Assembly (NCBI RefSeq): GCF_004151105.1
Contig: NZ_PHRF01000035.1
Coordinates: forward strand, 62,001 to 126,000
Direction: 5' to 3'
DNA from: Streptomyces sp. L-9-10
Lineage (GTDB): Bacteria > Actinomycetota > Actinomycetes > Streptomycetales > Streptomycetaceae
DNA: 64,000 nt
In this document: piece after piece, positions 1 through 9,380 of the stretch
Numbering within the stretch: the first letter of the stretch is position 1
Layout: each line of letters starts with the position of its first letter
Program-made: the position numbers and the translations under genes
The notes under the pieces: generated by a model
Told to the model about the DNA's origin: nothing
The model's database searches: none
The model's input: the letters and a program-made list of their open reading frames with translations, nothing else

Positions 1-525
1 GATCAGGATGTGCCGGGTGAAGTCGCGCAGGGTGGCGGGGATGTCGTCGAACCGGTCGACACCGCTCAGATACTCGTGCCGGGTGGTCAGCCGGCCGGCC
101 ACGCCGCGCTGCCAGCCGTCCACCAGCGCCAGTGACCAGGTCCAGGCCAGCGCGGCGGCCCAACTGGCCCAGGTCAGCCGGCGCCAGGACAGCCGGGCGG
201 CGAGGGGCGGACCGTACGCGATCACCGCGACGGCGGTCAGCAGCGCCGGGAGCGTGCCGGGTCCGAGGTGCGGCATCCACTGGGCCAGCAGGGGCGGCCA
301 GCTGACGTGAAGGGTCCCGTCGTAGTGGTCGATCAGGGTGCCGGCCACGGCGGCGACGGCGAAGAGCAGCGCGCCCGCACCGGCCGCCATCAGGTCGGGC
401 CGGCGGCCGGAGCGCTCCCTTGGGGCGGGCGGGGCGCACGCGGCGTCCGCCGCTTCTGGGGCTTCCGGCGTTCCTGGGGCTCCTGGGGCTCCGGAGCCCG
501 CGCCGGGGCGGGGTAGCAGGGTCAC
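1..525 (-). CDS. Integral membrane protein, cut by the left window edge
   Basis: Reading from a GTG at 525 to the window edge gives 175 codons without a stop, so the 3' part lies outside. The first 45 residues are rich in Pro, Ala and Glu. Hydrophobic segments follow at about residues 46-65, 91-105 and 118-136, then a polar stretch with TRHEYLSGVDRFDD. This looks like the first part of a multi-pass membrane protein. I do not recognise the family with certainty; large membrane glycosyltransferase-like proteins of actinomycetes are one possibility. It is divergent from the molybdopterin oxidoreductase, with about 175 bp between the starts. The coding frame is clear, the function is unknown. Confidence 0.6.
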   Translation of the reverse strand, partial: MTLLPRPGAGSGAPGAPGTPEAPEAADAACAPPAPRERSGRRPDLMAAGAGALLFAVAAVAGTLIDHYDGTLHVSWPPLLAQWMPHLGPGTLPALLTAVAVIAYGPPLAARLSWRRLTWASWAAALAWTWSLALVDGWQRGVAGRLTTRHEYLSGVDRFDDIPATLRDFTRHILI

Positions 526-593
526 GGCGTCACGTTAGGCACGCGGTCCCGCGTCCGGGGGCGACCGACAGGCCACGTCACCGAACCGTCAGA

Positions 594-623
594 TCTCCCG
601 CCGTCCGGTCTCCCGCCGTCCGG
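594..623. repeat. Two perfect 15-bp tandem units in a divergent promoter region
   Basis: The unit TCTCCCGCCGTCCGG occurs twice head to tail between the divergent genes starting at 525 and 701. It may be a pair of regulator sites or only a slippage repeat. Confidence 0.5.
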
Positions 624-700
624 GTCGGCGGTGACGGCGTCAGGGTTTCGTCATGCGTCGAAACCGCCTCCGGCGCGTTCCACGCCCTACGGTCGCCGGT

Positions 701-1978
701 ATGAAAGTCCCCGCCCGCCTCACCCCGACGTGGCGCAGCCCGTTGCGCGGCCCCTGGCTGACCTCCGTCTTCGCCGTGGTGCTGCTGATCGGTATCCCCA
801 TCCTCTTCCTGACGGGGCTGCTGTCCTATCTCGCGTACAACCCCGATCTGTCCCCGGTCAACGACAAGACTCCGGACAAGGGGCTGCTCGGCTTCTATCT
901 CTTCGCCTGGCCGACCGATCCCTACTGGCTCTACCGCGTCACGCAGGGCGTGCATGTGACGCTCGGGATCGTGCTCGTGCCGGTGCTGCTCGCGAAGCTG
1001 TGGTCGGTCGTGCCGAAGCTGTTCGTGATGCCGCCGGTGCGCTCGCCCGGCCACGCGCTGGACCGGCTGTCGCTGCTGTTCCTCGTCGGCGGCGGGCTGT
1101 TCGAGTTCATCACCGGCGTGCTCAACGTCCAGTTGGAGTACCTCTTCCCGGGGTCGTTCTATCCGCTGCACTTCTACGGGGCGTGGGTGTTCATCGGGGC
1201 GTTCATCGCCCATGCCGCCCTGCGGCTGCCGCGTACGGTACGGGCGCTGCGCGGCCGGGATCTCCGGGCCGAGCTGCGGACTCCGGTGGCGCGGACCGTA
1301 CCCGAGCCGCTGGACGAGACCGGTCTCGTCTCCCGCGATCCGGCGCCGCCCACCCTCTCGCGGCGCGGCGCGCTCGGGATGGTCGGGCTGGGCTCGCTGG
1401 CGCTGCTCGCGGTGACGGCCGGTCAGAGCATCGGCGGCTCGCTGCGCGGTACGGCGCTGCTCGCCCCGCACGGCCGGAACCCCGGGCCCGGTCCGAACGG
1501 CTTCCAGATCAACAAGACGGCGAGGTCCGTCGGGATCCGGGCGCGGGACATCGGTCCCGACTGGCGGCTGACGGTACGGGGCGGCGGCCGGGAGACCGTA
1601 CTGACCCGGGCCGAGCTGGAGCGGCTCCCCCGGCACGGGTCCGCGCTGCCGATCGCCTGCGTGGAGGGCTGGTCGACCTCCGACCAGCGGTGGGAGGGGG
1701 TCCGGCTGACCGATCTCGCCGCGCTGGTGGGGCTGGGGGACGCGGCGCCCAGCGTGTTCGTGGAGTCGGTGCAGTCGCACGGCTCCTTCCGGGAGGTGGC
1801 CCTGCGGGACAACCAGGTACGCGATCCGCGCTCGCTGCTCGCGCTCCGGGTCAACGGCGCGGAGCTGTCGGCGGATCACGGCTATCCGGCGAGGATCATC
1901 GTGCCGGGCGCGCCGGGTGTGATGAACACCAAGTGGGTCCGGCGGCTGAGCTTCGGGGAGTCGTCATGGCCCGTATGA
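701..1978 (+). CDS. Membrane-anchored molybdopterin-dependent oxidoreductase with cytochrome b561-like N-terminus
   Basis: The 425-residue protein has two parts. Residues 1-200 hold four or five membrane helices with histidines placed as in di-heme cytochrome b561 proteins (GVHVTLG, HFYGAW, FIAH). Another hydrophobic segment follows a RRGALGMVG stretch near 225-250. The C-terminal half is a molybdopterin-binding fold of the sulfite oxidase superfamily, with the likely Mo-ligand Cys in PIACVEGWS and a closing GVMNTKWV. It probably passes electrons between an extracytoplasmic substrate and the quinone pool. I chose the ATG at 701 because the frame upstream (to 653) is Arg-rich and not membrane-like. 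It overlaps the next gene by 13 bp, so the two are coupled. The substrate is unknown. Confidence 0.85.
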   Translation: MKVPARLTPTWRSPLRGPWLTSVFAVVLLIGIPILFLTGLLSYLAYNPDLSPVNDKTPDKGLLGFYLFAWPTDPYWLYRVTQGVHVTLGIVLVPVLLAKLWSVVPKLFVMPPVRSPGHALDRLSLLFLVGGGLFEFITGVLNVQLEYLFPGSFYPLHFYGAWVFIGAFIAHAALRLPRTVRALRGRDLRAELRTPVARTVPEPLDETGLVSRDPAPPTLSRRGALGMVGLGSLALLAVTAGQSIGGSLRGTALLAPHGRNPGPGPNGFQINKTARSVGIRARDIGPDWRLTVRGGGRETVLTRAELERLPRHGSALPIACVEGWSTSDQRWEGVRLTDLAALVGLGDAAPSVFVESVQSHGSFREVALRDNQVRDPRSLLALRVNGAELSADHGYPARIIVPGAPGVMNTKWVRRLSFGESSWPV

Positions 1979-2553
1979 GAATGCCGCGGGTGAGCCTGCG
2001 GGACCTGCGGGAGCTGCGCCGTCATCTGAACGTGCGCCGGCGCTTCCGTCGGCTGTACGGGGAGTCGCCCGCCCAACTCCTGATTCTGCTGGCCTCGTTC
2101 GCGCTCTGCGGATACGCCGGGATCCGGCTGCTCGCGGGCGACTGGCCGCTGATCGTGCTCTGGTTCGTGGGCGCGGCGGTGCTGCACGATCTCGTACTGG
2201 TGCCGCTGTACACGCTCGGCGACCGGGCCGTCAGGGCCGCCCTGGCACGGCCTCGGCGGCCGGTGCCGCGCGTCGGCGTCAACCACGTACGGGTTCCGGC
2301 CTTTCTCTCGCTGCTGTTGCTGCTGGTGTACTGGCCGCTGGTGCTGCGGACCCCGGAGCCCTACGAGCCGGCCACGCGGCTCGATATCGATGTCTTCCTG
2401 GGCCGCTGGCTGCTGATCACCGCCGCGCTGTTCGCGGTGTCCGCGGGCTGGCTGCTGGTCCGGGCCTGGCCGGATCTGTGGTCCCGCCGGCCGAAGGCGC
2501 CGTGGCGGCGGCCGCGGCCGGCCCCGTCGCCGGGCCGGTTGTCAGACCCATGA
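1966..2553 (+). CDS. Small multi-pass membrane protein coupled to the oxidoreductase
   Basis: The 195-residue protein starts at an ATG inside the end of the oxidoreductase gene. It has a basic N-terminus (about 35 residues) and four hydrophobic segments near 40-60, 65-90, 115-130 and 150-170, then an Arg/Pro-rich tail. No catalytic motif is visible. The overlap suggests it is made with the oxidoreductase and may be its membrane partner. It has no family name that I can support. Confidence 0.75.
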   Translation: MARMRMPRVSLRDLRELRRHLNVRRRFRRLYGESPAQLLILLASFALCGYAGIRLLAGDWPLIVLWFVGAAVLHDLVLVPLYTLGDRAVRAALARPRRPVPRVGVNHVRVPAFLSLLLLLVYWPLVLRTPEPYEPATRLDIDVFLGRWLLITAALFAVSAGWLLVRAWPDLWSRRPKAPWRRPRPAPSPGRLSDP

Positions 2554-2596
2554 CCCAGACTTGAGGGTCCGACAGATCCATCGAGAGGAAGCCGGG

Positions 2597-2848
2597 ATGA
2601 CCACCACCACGTCCGTCACATCGAGCCCGTCGGATGAGTGCACCGCCGCGCAGGCCTATCTGCGCCTCCTGTCGGCGGTGCGCGCGGTACTGGACGACCC
2701 GTCGCGGGCGTCCCTGGCGGCGCCGCTGCTCGCCGCCCCGATCGCCGAGGCGGACGAGGCGCTCACCGCGGCGGGCCTGGCGGGCAACGAACGGGAGTTC
2801 CTCCATCTGGTGGCCGCGCAGGCACTGGACCACCGGCCCCACACATGA
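2597..2848 (+). CDS. Small hypothetical protein, 83 residues
   Basis: An ATG at 2597 follows a GAGGAAG ribosome site. An earlier in-frame TTG at 2561 lacks one. The product is Ala/Leu-rich and helical, starts with a Thr/Ser-rich tip and ends in LDHRPHT. It has no signal peptide or membrane helix. It may belong with the two genes before it, but the 43-bp gap does not prove that. I do not recognise it. Confidence 0.55.
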   Translation: MTTTTSVTSSPSDECTAAQAYLRLLSAVRAVLDDPSRASLAAPLLAAPIAEADEALTAAGLAGNEREFLHLVAAQALDHRPHT

Positions 2849-2910
2849 CCGCACGGCGGCGGACGCCCCATGTCTCCCGGGCGCCCGCCGCGTGTGCCGG
2901 CCGGGCCGTG

Positions 2911-2928
2911 CCGGCCAGGCCTGGCCGG
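2911..2928. terminator. Perfect 18-bp palindrome between convergent genes
   Basis: CCGGCCAGGCCTGGCCGG is fully self-complementary and sits in the 80-bp gap between the ends of the small protein gene (plus) and the alpha-mannosidase gene (minus). It could serve as a bidirectional terminator. The lack of a loop and U-tract keeps confidence modest. Confidence 0.4.
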
Positions 2929-5900
2929 TCAGCCGCGCGTCAGCCGCAGCGTGATCAGTTCGAACGGGCGCAGCGCCAGCTGGACCGACCCGTCGACCGC
3001 CTCGGGCGGCGCCACGTCCGCCAGCGGGCGCTCCAGCAGATCGGTCACGGCCAGTCCGGTGGTCTCGAAGCCGATGCCGACCCGTGCCTTGGCCCGGCCG
3101 CCGGTCGACTCGTAGAGCCGTACGACCAGATCGCCGCTCCCGTCGTCGGCGAGCTTGACGGCGCTGACGACGACGGCGTCGTTGTCGACGCTCACCAGCG
3201 GGGCCACCTCCGCGTCGCCCGGAACGCGGCGCTCCGGCAGGTTCACGCGGTAGCCCTCACGGACCGCGTCACCGATCGACGCGCCGGGCGCCAGGGCGTG
3301 CCGGAAGCGGTGGACGCCCTGGTCGGTCTCCGGGTCGGGGAAGCGCGGGGCGCGCAGCAGCGAGACCCGGACGGTCGTGGTCGTACCGGCGTCCGAGGGG
3401 CGGACGGTACGGGTCACGTCATGTCCGTACGTCGAGTCGTTGACCAGCGCGACGCCCCATCCCGGCTCCTCCAGATGCACGAAGCGGTGGTTGCACGCCT
3501 CGAACTTGGCCGCCTCCCAGCTGGTGTTGGTGTGGGTGGCCCGGTACACATGGCCGAACTGCGTCTCCGACGCGTACCGCTCGGCGTGGACATCCAGCGG
3601 GAAGGCCGCCTTGAGGAACTTCTCGGTCTCGTGCCAGTCCACCTCGGTGTCGATGTCGAGGCGCTTGACCCCGGGGGTGAGCGTCAGCAGCTGGGTGACC
3701 TTCGAGGAGCCGAAGCCGCGCACGACCCGGACACCGACCGCGCCGGCCGGCAGCGCGCCGGCCGAGGGGGCACCCTCCTCGACCGGGGTGAGCGCGTCGA
3801 GATCCGTCAGATCGGTGACGGTGTTCCGGTAGAACTCGTCCACGTCCCAGGCGTCCCACTGGTTCGGGAAGTCGGGGTGGATCTGGAGGAGGTTGGCCGC
3901 CTCGCCCGGGGCGACGGCCTCGCGCTCCGCGCTCACGTCGTAGACCGACACCACCAGGCCGCGGCCGTCGACCTCCACCTCCAGCAGCCCGTTGCTGAGC
4001 ACATATCCGCCGCCCTCGCGCGGCGACAGCTGCGCGCTGCCGCTCCCGCCGACCGGTCCCGCCGCACCCGCCGGGACGCCGCCGCGCGCGTGCGGCGCGG
4101 AGTTGAAGAGCAGGGTCGTCCCGCCGGACGTGTCCCCGGCGAGGGCGCGCTGTGCCGTGTCCACGATCCCGTTCAGCTCGGCCGCGACGGCCGCGTACGT
4201 CTTCTCCGCCTCGCGGTGCACCCAGGCGATGGACGAGCCGGGCAGGATGTCATGGAACTGGTGCAGCAGGACGGTCTTCCAGATCCGGTCCAGCTGCTCG
4301 TACGGGTACGACGCGCCGGTGCGTACGGCCGCGGTCGCGGCCCACAGCTCGGCCTCCCGCAGCAGATGCTCGCTGCGCCGGTTGCCCTGTTTGGTCTTCG
4401 CCTGGCTGGTGAGGGTGGCGCGGTGCAGCTCCAGATACAGCTCGCCGACCCAGACCGGCGGGTTCGGGTATTCCGCCTCGGCCTTCGCGAAGAACGCGCC
4501 GGGCGCCTCCCACTCGACCGTCGCGGAGCCTTCGAGGCTGCGCAGCCGGGCCGCCTTGGCGATCATCTCGCGGGTGGTGCCGCCGCCTCCGTCGCCCCAG
4601 CCGGTCGGCGCGAGGGAGTGCCTGGCGACACCCTTCTCCTTGAAGTTCTTCGCCGCGTGCGCGATCTGCTGGCCCGTCATCGAGCAGTTGTAGGTGTCGA
4701 CGGGCGGGAAGTGGGTGAAGATGCGGGTGCCGTCGATGCCCTCCCAGCGGAAGGTGTGGTGCGGGAACTTGTTGATCGTGGACCAGCTGATCTTCTGGGT
4801 CAGCAGCCACTTGGACCCGGCGGCCTTGATGATCTGCGGCAGTCCCGCCGCGAAGCCGAAGGTGTCGGGCAGCCACGCCTCGTCGTTCTCGATGCCGAAC
4901 TCGTCGAGGAAGAAGCGCTTGCCGTGCACGAACTGCCGGGCCATCGCCTCGGAGCCGGGCATGTTGGTGTCGGACTCCACCCACATGCCGCCGGCCGGTA
5001 CGAACCTGCCGTCGGCCACGGCTTGCTTGACCTTGGCGTAGACCTCGGGCCGGTGCTCCTTGATCCAGGCGAACTGCTGCGCCTGCGACATCGCGAAGAC
5101 GAACTCCGGCTCGTCCTCCAGCAGCGCGGTCATATTGGCGGTCGTACGGGCGACCTTGCGTACCGTCTCGCGCAGCGGCCACAGCCAGGCGGAGTCGATA
5201 TGGGCGTGGCCGACCGCGCTGAGGCGGTGGGCGGTCGCCGGCGCGGGGGTCGCCAGGACCTCGGCGAGCCGTTCCCTGGCGGCGGCCGCGGTGCCGTTCA
5301 CGTCCTGGAGGTCGACCGCGTCGAGCGCGCGGCTGATCGCCCGCAGGATCTCCCAGCGGCGGGCGCCGTCGACGGGCAGCTCGGCCATCAGCTCCCCCAG
5401 CACCTCCAGGTCCTGGATCAGCTGCCAGACGGTCTCGTCGAAGACCGCGAGATCCATCCGGGCCAGGGTGTACTGCGGCTCGCTGCCCGCGGTCTCCTTG
5501 TCACCGAGCCGGGTCGGCAGGAAGGGGTGGTAGTCGAGGATCACCGGGTTGGAGGCGGCCTCGACATGGAGGAGCACCTCCTCGCCGCCCGCGACGGGCG
5601 CTCCGATCCGTACCCACTGGTTGCGCGGGTTGAGGCCCTTCACCGGGGTGCCGTCGGGCCGGTAGACCAGGCCCTCGCACTGGAAGCCGGGCATGTTCTC
5701 GTCGAAGCCGAGGTCGAGGACCGCCTCGACCGTGCGGCCCGCCCACTTCTCGGGGACGGTCCCGGAGACCCGGAACCAGCTGGTGCCCCAGGGGGCGCCC
5801 CACCGGTCGCCGGCCCTGACCGGCTCGGCGGGGCCCGCCAGGCCCTCTTCGACGGGTACGGGTTCGCCCGGCGCGTTCCAGACGGCGACGTCCAGCGGTA

Positions 5901-5985
5901 TCGATTCGGGGTATACGGCGGGCCGGATGCGCTCGTCGAGGACGCGCTTGAGGCGGGCCTCCACCAGGCTGCGGTCGTCGTGCAT
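2929..5985 (-). CDS. Alpha-mannosidase, glycoside hydrolase family 38
   Basis: At 1018 residues this has the usual length of bacterial GH38 enzymes, which release terminal alpha-mannose by a retaining, zinc-dependent mechanism. The zinc-site motif GHAHIDSAWLWP lies near residue 260. The nucleophile region is WLPDTFGF near 370, and a further histidine motif HQFHDILPGSS near 575. The remainder is the beta-sandwich C-terminal domain. No signal peptide is seen, so it probably acts in the cytosol on imported oligosaccharide. It is the last gene of the minus-strand sugar operon, 156 bp after the GH5-like gene, which supports a mannoside as the transported substrate. The ATG at 5985 follows a CAGGAGC ribosome site. 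Confidence 0.93.
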   Translation of the reverse strand: MHDDRSLVEARLKRVLDERIRPAVYPESIPLDVAVWNAPGEPVPVEEGLAGPAEPVRAGDRWGAPWGTSWFRVSGTVPEKWAGRTVEAVLDLGFDENMPGFQCEGLVYRPDGTPVKGLNPRNQWVRIGAPVAGGEEVLLHVEAASNPVILDYHPFLPTRLGDKETAGSEPQYTLARMDLAVFDETVWQLIQDLEVLGELMAELPVDGARRWEILRAISRALDAVDLQDVNGTAAAARERLAEVLATPAPATAHRLSAVGHAHIDSAWLWPLRETVRKVARTTANMTALLEDEPEFVFAMSQAQQFAWIKEHRPEVYAKVKQAVADGRFVPAGGMWVESDTNMPGSEAMARQFVHGKRFFLDEFGIENDEAWLPDTFGFAAGLPQIIKAAGSKWLLTQKISWSTINKFPHHTFRWEGIDGTRIFTHFPPVDTYNCSMTGQQIAHAAKNFKEKGVARHSLAPTGWGDGGGGTTREMIAKAARLRSLEGSATVEWEAPGAFFAKAEAEYPNPPVWVGELYLELHRATLTSQAKTKQGNRRSEHLLREAELWAATAAVRTGASYPYEQLDRIWKTVLLHQFHDILPGSSIAWVHREAEKTYAAVAAELNGIVDTAQRALAGDTSGGTTLLFNSAPHARGGVPAGAAGPVGGSGSAQLSPREGGGYVLSNGLLEVEVDGRGLVVSVYDVSAEREAVAPGEAANLLQIHPDFPNQWDAWDVDEFYRNTVTDLTDLDALTPVEEGAPSAGALPAGAVGVRVVRGFGSSKVTQLLTLTPGVKRLDIDTEVDWHETEKFLKAAFPLDVHAERYASETQFGHVYRATHTNTSWEAAKFEACNHRFVHLEEPGWGVALVNDSTYGHDVTRTVRPSDAGTTTTVRVSLLRAPRFPDPETDQGVHRFRHALAPGASIGDAVREGYRVNLPERRVPGDAEVAPLVSVDNDAVVVSAVKLADDGSGDLVVRLYESTGGRAKARVGIGFETTGLAVTDLLERPLADVAPPEAVDGSVQLALRPFELITLRLTRG

Positions 5986-6141
5986 GAGGGGGTGCTCCTG
6001 AGGTGCGTGTGGGTGCGGGTTACCGGGAAGGGTCAGGGACTACACGTACACGGATCACGGGATACTGGCCATGGGGAGGGACTACCCGTTTCCCTTGTTC
6101 CCCTGGCACGGCACTCACCGTTCCTACCGAACTCACCTGTC

Positions 6142-7425
6142 TCACGGGACCTGGTCCGGGTGGACGACCTCGGTGATGTGGCGGCTCGCCAGATGCTCCG
6201 TGTCCCCGGCGCGGCTCGCGAGGACGGCGGTGGGGCGGACGCCGTCCTCGGTGAGCCGCGCGAAGGCTTCGAAGAACGCCCCGCCGGGACGGCAGGTGCT
6301 CCGGGGCGGCGCGTGCCCGCCGTCCCCCGTCGGGTGGTCCGCGGTCTCGTCGTCCCCGATGTCGACCACGAGCGCGGTGGTGCGGGGAGCCGGGCTGTAC
6401 GTTCTGCCGCGCCACTCCTCGACGATCCGGGCGATGGACTCCCCGGCCGGCTTGACCTTCCGGTCGTTCGTCAGCAGGCCGAGGCTGTATTCCAGTTCGG
6501 GGAAGTCGGCGAGCGAGCGCGACACATCGTGCGAACACCACCAGGTGACGCCCCAGACATCGGGGCAGTCCAGCGCGTTGGCGACGGTCGCCTCGGTGAA
6601 CGCGGCGGCGTGCTCGGCCGGGATCAGCGGCGCCGGGGCGCCGACCTCCTGGAGCCAGACCGGGCGGTGCGGTTCCAGCGCCCACGCCTTGGACAGTTCG
6701 ATCAGATAGGCGGCGTGGTGCTCGGTGGCGGTGCCTGTCCGGCCGTGCCGCTGCGCGGTGCCGTTGAAGACCCAGGAGTGCACGGCGGTGACGGCGCCGA
6801 TCCTGGCCGCGTGCGCGGGGGTGAAGGCGTGCTTGTCCTGGTACCAGGCGGCGTCGTACTCCGCGTGCAGATGGAGCTTGCCGGGCGCCCCCTCCTCACA
6901 GGCGTCCAGCAGCCGGCGGAGCCAGTCGGCGGCCTGCGCCGGGGTGATGGGGTCGGGATCGGGGTGCGGTGGTCCGGAGAACTGGTTGATCTCGTTGCCG
7001 ATGGTCATGCCGATGAAGTTCGGCCGGTCGGCGAGGGCGGCGGCGAGCGTACGGAGATACTCCGCCTGGCCGGCGACGACATCGTTGTCAGTGAAGATGT
7101 TCCGCCGGTGCCAGGTCTGGGTCCAGGCGGGCAGGAAGTCGAAGCTCGACAAGTGGCCCTGGAGTCCGTCGACATTGACGTCCAGACCGCGTTCGGCGGC
7201 GGCGTCGGCGAGCTGGACGAGCTGTTCGACGGCGCGGGGCCTGATCAGCGTGCGGTTGGGCTGGAAGAGCGGCCAGAGCGGGAAGACCCGGATGTGGTCC
7301 AGGCCGAGTCCCGCGATCGAGTCCAGGTCGGCGCGTACCTCGTCGAGATCGAAGTCCAGCCAGTGGTGGAACCAGCCCTGGCTGGGCGTGTAGTTGGCGC
7401 CGAAGCGCGGCGCGGGAGTACTCAT
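6142..7425 (-). CDS. GH5-like (beta/alpha)8 glycoside hydrolase
   Basis: The 427-residue protein resembles cellulase-fold hydrolases. The acid/base Glu is in TIGNEINQF (near residue 165) and the nucleophile Glu in WLQEVGAP (near 265). Other typical elements are HIRVFPLWP near 45 and WGVTWWCSHD near 300. About 70 extra C-terminal residues (from near 355) match no domain I know. No signal peptide is present, so it should work inside the cell. It lies between the transporter genes and the alpha-mannosidase and probably takes the same glycan apart, perhaps as a beta-mannosidase or endo-mannosidase; this specificity is inferred from context. A palindrome centred on CAACGTTG lies just before its start. 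Confidence 0.82.
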   Translation of the reverse strand: MSTPAPRFGANYTPSQGWFHHWLDFDLDEVRADLDSIAGLGLDHIRVFPLWPLFQPNRTLIRPRAVEQLVQLADAAAERGLDVNVDGLQGHLSSFDFLPAWTQTWHRRNIFTDNDVVAGQAEYLRTLAAALADRPNFIGMTIGNEINQFSGPPHPDPDPITPAQAADWLRRLLDACEEGAPGKLHLHAEYDAAWYQDKHAFTPAHAARIGAVTAVHSWVFNGTAQRHGRTGTATEHHAAYLIELSKAWALEPHRPVWLQEVGAPAPLIPAEHAAAFTEATVANALDCPDVWGVTWWCSHDVSRSLADFPELEYSLGLLTNDRKVKPAGESIARIVEEWRGRTYSPAPRTTALVVDIGDDETADHPTGDGGHAPPRSTCRPGGAFFEAFARLTEDGVRPTAVLASRAGDTEHLASRHITEVVHPDQVP

Positions 7426-7428
7426 ACT

Positions 7429-7441
7429 GGCAACGTTGTCC
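7429..7441. promoter_or_regulatory. Possible LacI-family operator before the GH5-like gene
   Basis: GGCAACGTTGTCC contains the perfect 8-bp palindrome CAACGTTG centred on CG, the symmetry usual for LacI-family sites. It lies 4-16 bp upstream of the hydrolase start at 7425, where a bound repressor would block initiation or transcription. Confidence 0.4.
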
Positions 7442-7528
7442 TGGTTCTGTGGCGCGTTGGACAGCGGGCGGTGGTACGGGGGAGCGGTGGTGCGGGCGGG
7501 CGTTCGGGATGTGCGGCCGGGCCTGGGG

Positions 7529-8389
7529 TCAGCCCTTCACGGCGCCTTCGCCGACACCCCGGAAGAAGTATCGCTGGAGACAGGCGAAGAGCACGATGAG
7601 CGGCACCACGGCGATGACCGTACCCGCCGCGACCAGCCGTGGATCCTGGGCGAAGGTGCCGTGCAGATAGTTCAGTCCGATGGTGAGGGTGAAGTTCTCC
7701 GGGTCGCTGAGGACGATCAGCGGCCAGAGGAAGTCGTCCCAGGCGCCCATGAAGGCGAAGATCGCCACCACCGCGAGGGTGCCCTTGACCGACGGCAGCG
7801 CGATCCGCAGGAACCGCTGCCAGGTGTTGGCCCCGTCGACGAAGGCCGCCTCCTCCACCTCGTGCGGCAGATTGAGGAAGGCGTTGCGCATCAGCAGGAC
7901 GTTCATCGCGCCGATGGATCCGGGCAGCAGCACCCCGATCAGGGTGTTGTTGAGACCGAGGTCACGCATGGTGGTGAACTGGGCGATGATGATGCCCTCG
8001 ACGGGCACGAGCATGGCGAGGATGAACGCGAGGGTCGCCGCGCGGCGGCCCCGGTAGCGCATCCGGGCCAGCGCGTAGCCGGCCAGCGCGGCGCCGACGC
8101 AGTTGGTGATCACGTTGGCGGACGCGACCTTGAGGGAGTTGAACGCGTAGTCCCAGACCGGGATGATCTCGGCGACACGGCTGAAGTTGTCCAGCGTCGG
8201 CTCGCTCGGGAGGAACGTCGGCGGGGAGCTGTAGATGTCCTCGTGCATGCCCTTGAGCGAGGTGGACAGCTGCCACACGAACGGCCCGATCATCACGGCC
8301 AGCATCACGAGCAGCAGGGCGTACCGCAGGGCGAGCTGCCAGGGTGCGAGGCGCCGGCCGTCGGCGTCGATGGTCTTCGGGAAGCTCAC
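7529..8389 (-). CDS. Carbohydrate ABC transporter permease, MalG type
   Basis: The 286-residue protein has six predicted helices and the permease EAA loop (EEAAFVDGANTWQRF, near residues 185-200) that docks on the ATPase. It begins with a GTG at 8389 whose bases overlap the stop of the other permease gene (GTGA), which fixes the start and indicates coupling. No ATPase gene is in the operon; Streptomyces sugar importers often share the ATPase MsiK encoded elsewhere. The substrate is probably a mannose-containing oligosaccharide, judged from the neighbours. Confidence 0.92.
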   Translation of the reverse strand: MSFPKTIDADGRRLAPWQLALRYALLLVMLAVMIGPFVWQLSTSLKGMHEDIYSSPPTFLPSEPTLDNFSRVAEIIPVWDYAFNSLKVASANVITNCVGAALAGYALARMRYRGRRAATLAFILAMLVPVEGIIIAQFTTMRDLGLNNTLIGVLLPGSIGAMNVLLMRNAFLNLPHEVEEAAFVDGANTWQRFLRIALPSVKGTLAVVAIFAFMGAWDDFLWPLIVLSDPENFTLTIGLNYLHGTFAQDPRLVAAGTVIAVVPLIVLFACLQRYFFRGVGEGAVKG

Positions 8390-9363
8390 GCGTCCTCCTT
8401 GCGGTCGGCGCGGAGCACCAGCAGCATCAGGGCGACCGTGACGACGAAGACGACCACGGAGATGGCGGAGGCGTAGCCGACCCGGCCGCTCAGCCCGGTC
8501 CCCACGCGCTGGACGAGCATCACCAGCGTGGTGTCCTCGCCCGCCGGGCCGCCGCTGGGCCCGGCCATCAGATAGACCTCGGAGAACACCTTGAAGGCGG
8601 CGACCGAGGACAGCGCGCCGACGAGGACCATGGTGGAACGGACCGCCGGTACGGTGACGGTGACGAAGCGCCGGATGGCGCCCGCCCCGTCCACGGCGGC
8701 GGCCTCGTGCAGCTCGCGCGGCACGTTGGCCAGCGCGGCCAGGTAAATGATCATGTAGTAGCCGAGGCCCTTCCAGACCGTGACGGCCATCGCGCTGAAC
8801 AGCAGCAGCCACTGGTCGCTGAGGAAGCCGATCCGGCCGACCCCCACCGCTTCGAGCACCGCGTTGATGAGCCCCCGGTCGTCCAGCATCCACACCCAGA
8901 TCAGCCCGACCACCACGATCGAGGCGACCACGGGGGTGTAGAAGGCGGAGCGGAAGAAGGTGATGCCGGGGATCTCGCGCTGCACGAGCATGGCGAGCAG
9001 CAGCGGCAGGATGATCAGGGCCGGGACGACCCCGACGACATACAGCGCGCTGTTGCGCAGGCCGATCCAGAACATCTCGTCATGGATCAGTTCCCGGAAG
9101 TTGGCCAGCCCCACGAACTCACCCGGAACCAGGGTCCGCCGGTCGGTGAAGGAGTTGACCAGTGTGCTGAAGAACGGGTAGAGGCTGAAGGCGCCGACGA
9201 TCAGCAGTCCCGGCGCGGCGAACAGCCAGGGGCTGGAGGGCAGTTGGCGCCTGATGCCGGTCGCGGGACCGCGGGGCCCACGCCCGGAGCCGGGGCTCCG
9301 GAGCGTGGTCCCCGGCGCGGCCGCGTCCGAGGGGAGCGCCCTGGGGGCGGTGGTGCTTTTCAT
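8386..9363 (-). CDS. Carbohydrate ABC transporter permease, MalF type
   Basis: This 325-residue protein has an N-terminal cytoplasmic Ser/Thr/Gly-rich stretch of about 45 residues, then six helices. The first is near SPWLFAAPGLLIVGAF. The EAA loop is HEAAAVDGAGAIRRF near 220. It pairs with the MalG-type permease, which starts inside its stop codon. The ATG at 9363 lies 17 bp after the binding-protein gene, so the three genes should share a transcript. Confidence 0.92.
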   Translation of the reverse strand: MKSTTAPRALPSDAAAPGTTLRSPGSGRGPRGPATGIRRQLPSSPWLFAAPGLLIVGAFSLYPFFSTLVNSFTDRRTLVPGEFVGLANFRELIHDEMFWIGLRNSALYVVGVVPALIILPLLLAMLVQREIPGITFFRSAFYTPVVASIVVVGLIWVWMLDDRGLINAVLEAVGVGRIGFLSDQWLLLFSAMAVTVWKGLGYYMIIYLAALANVPRELHEAAAVDGAGAIRRFVTVTVPAVRSTMVLVGALSSVAAFKVFSEVYLMAGPSGGPAGEDTTLVMLVQRVGTGLSGRVGYASAISVVVFVVTVALMLLVLRADRKEDA

Positions 9364-9380
9364 GGTGCGGGGCTCGGCTC

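Noticed and set aside
2638-7599. A 1653-codon open frame on the plus strand across the alpha-mannosidase and GH5-like genes
   Set aside because: It is antisense to two clear enzymes. Long stop-free frames on the opposite strand are usual at this GC content, and its product shows no domain.
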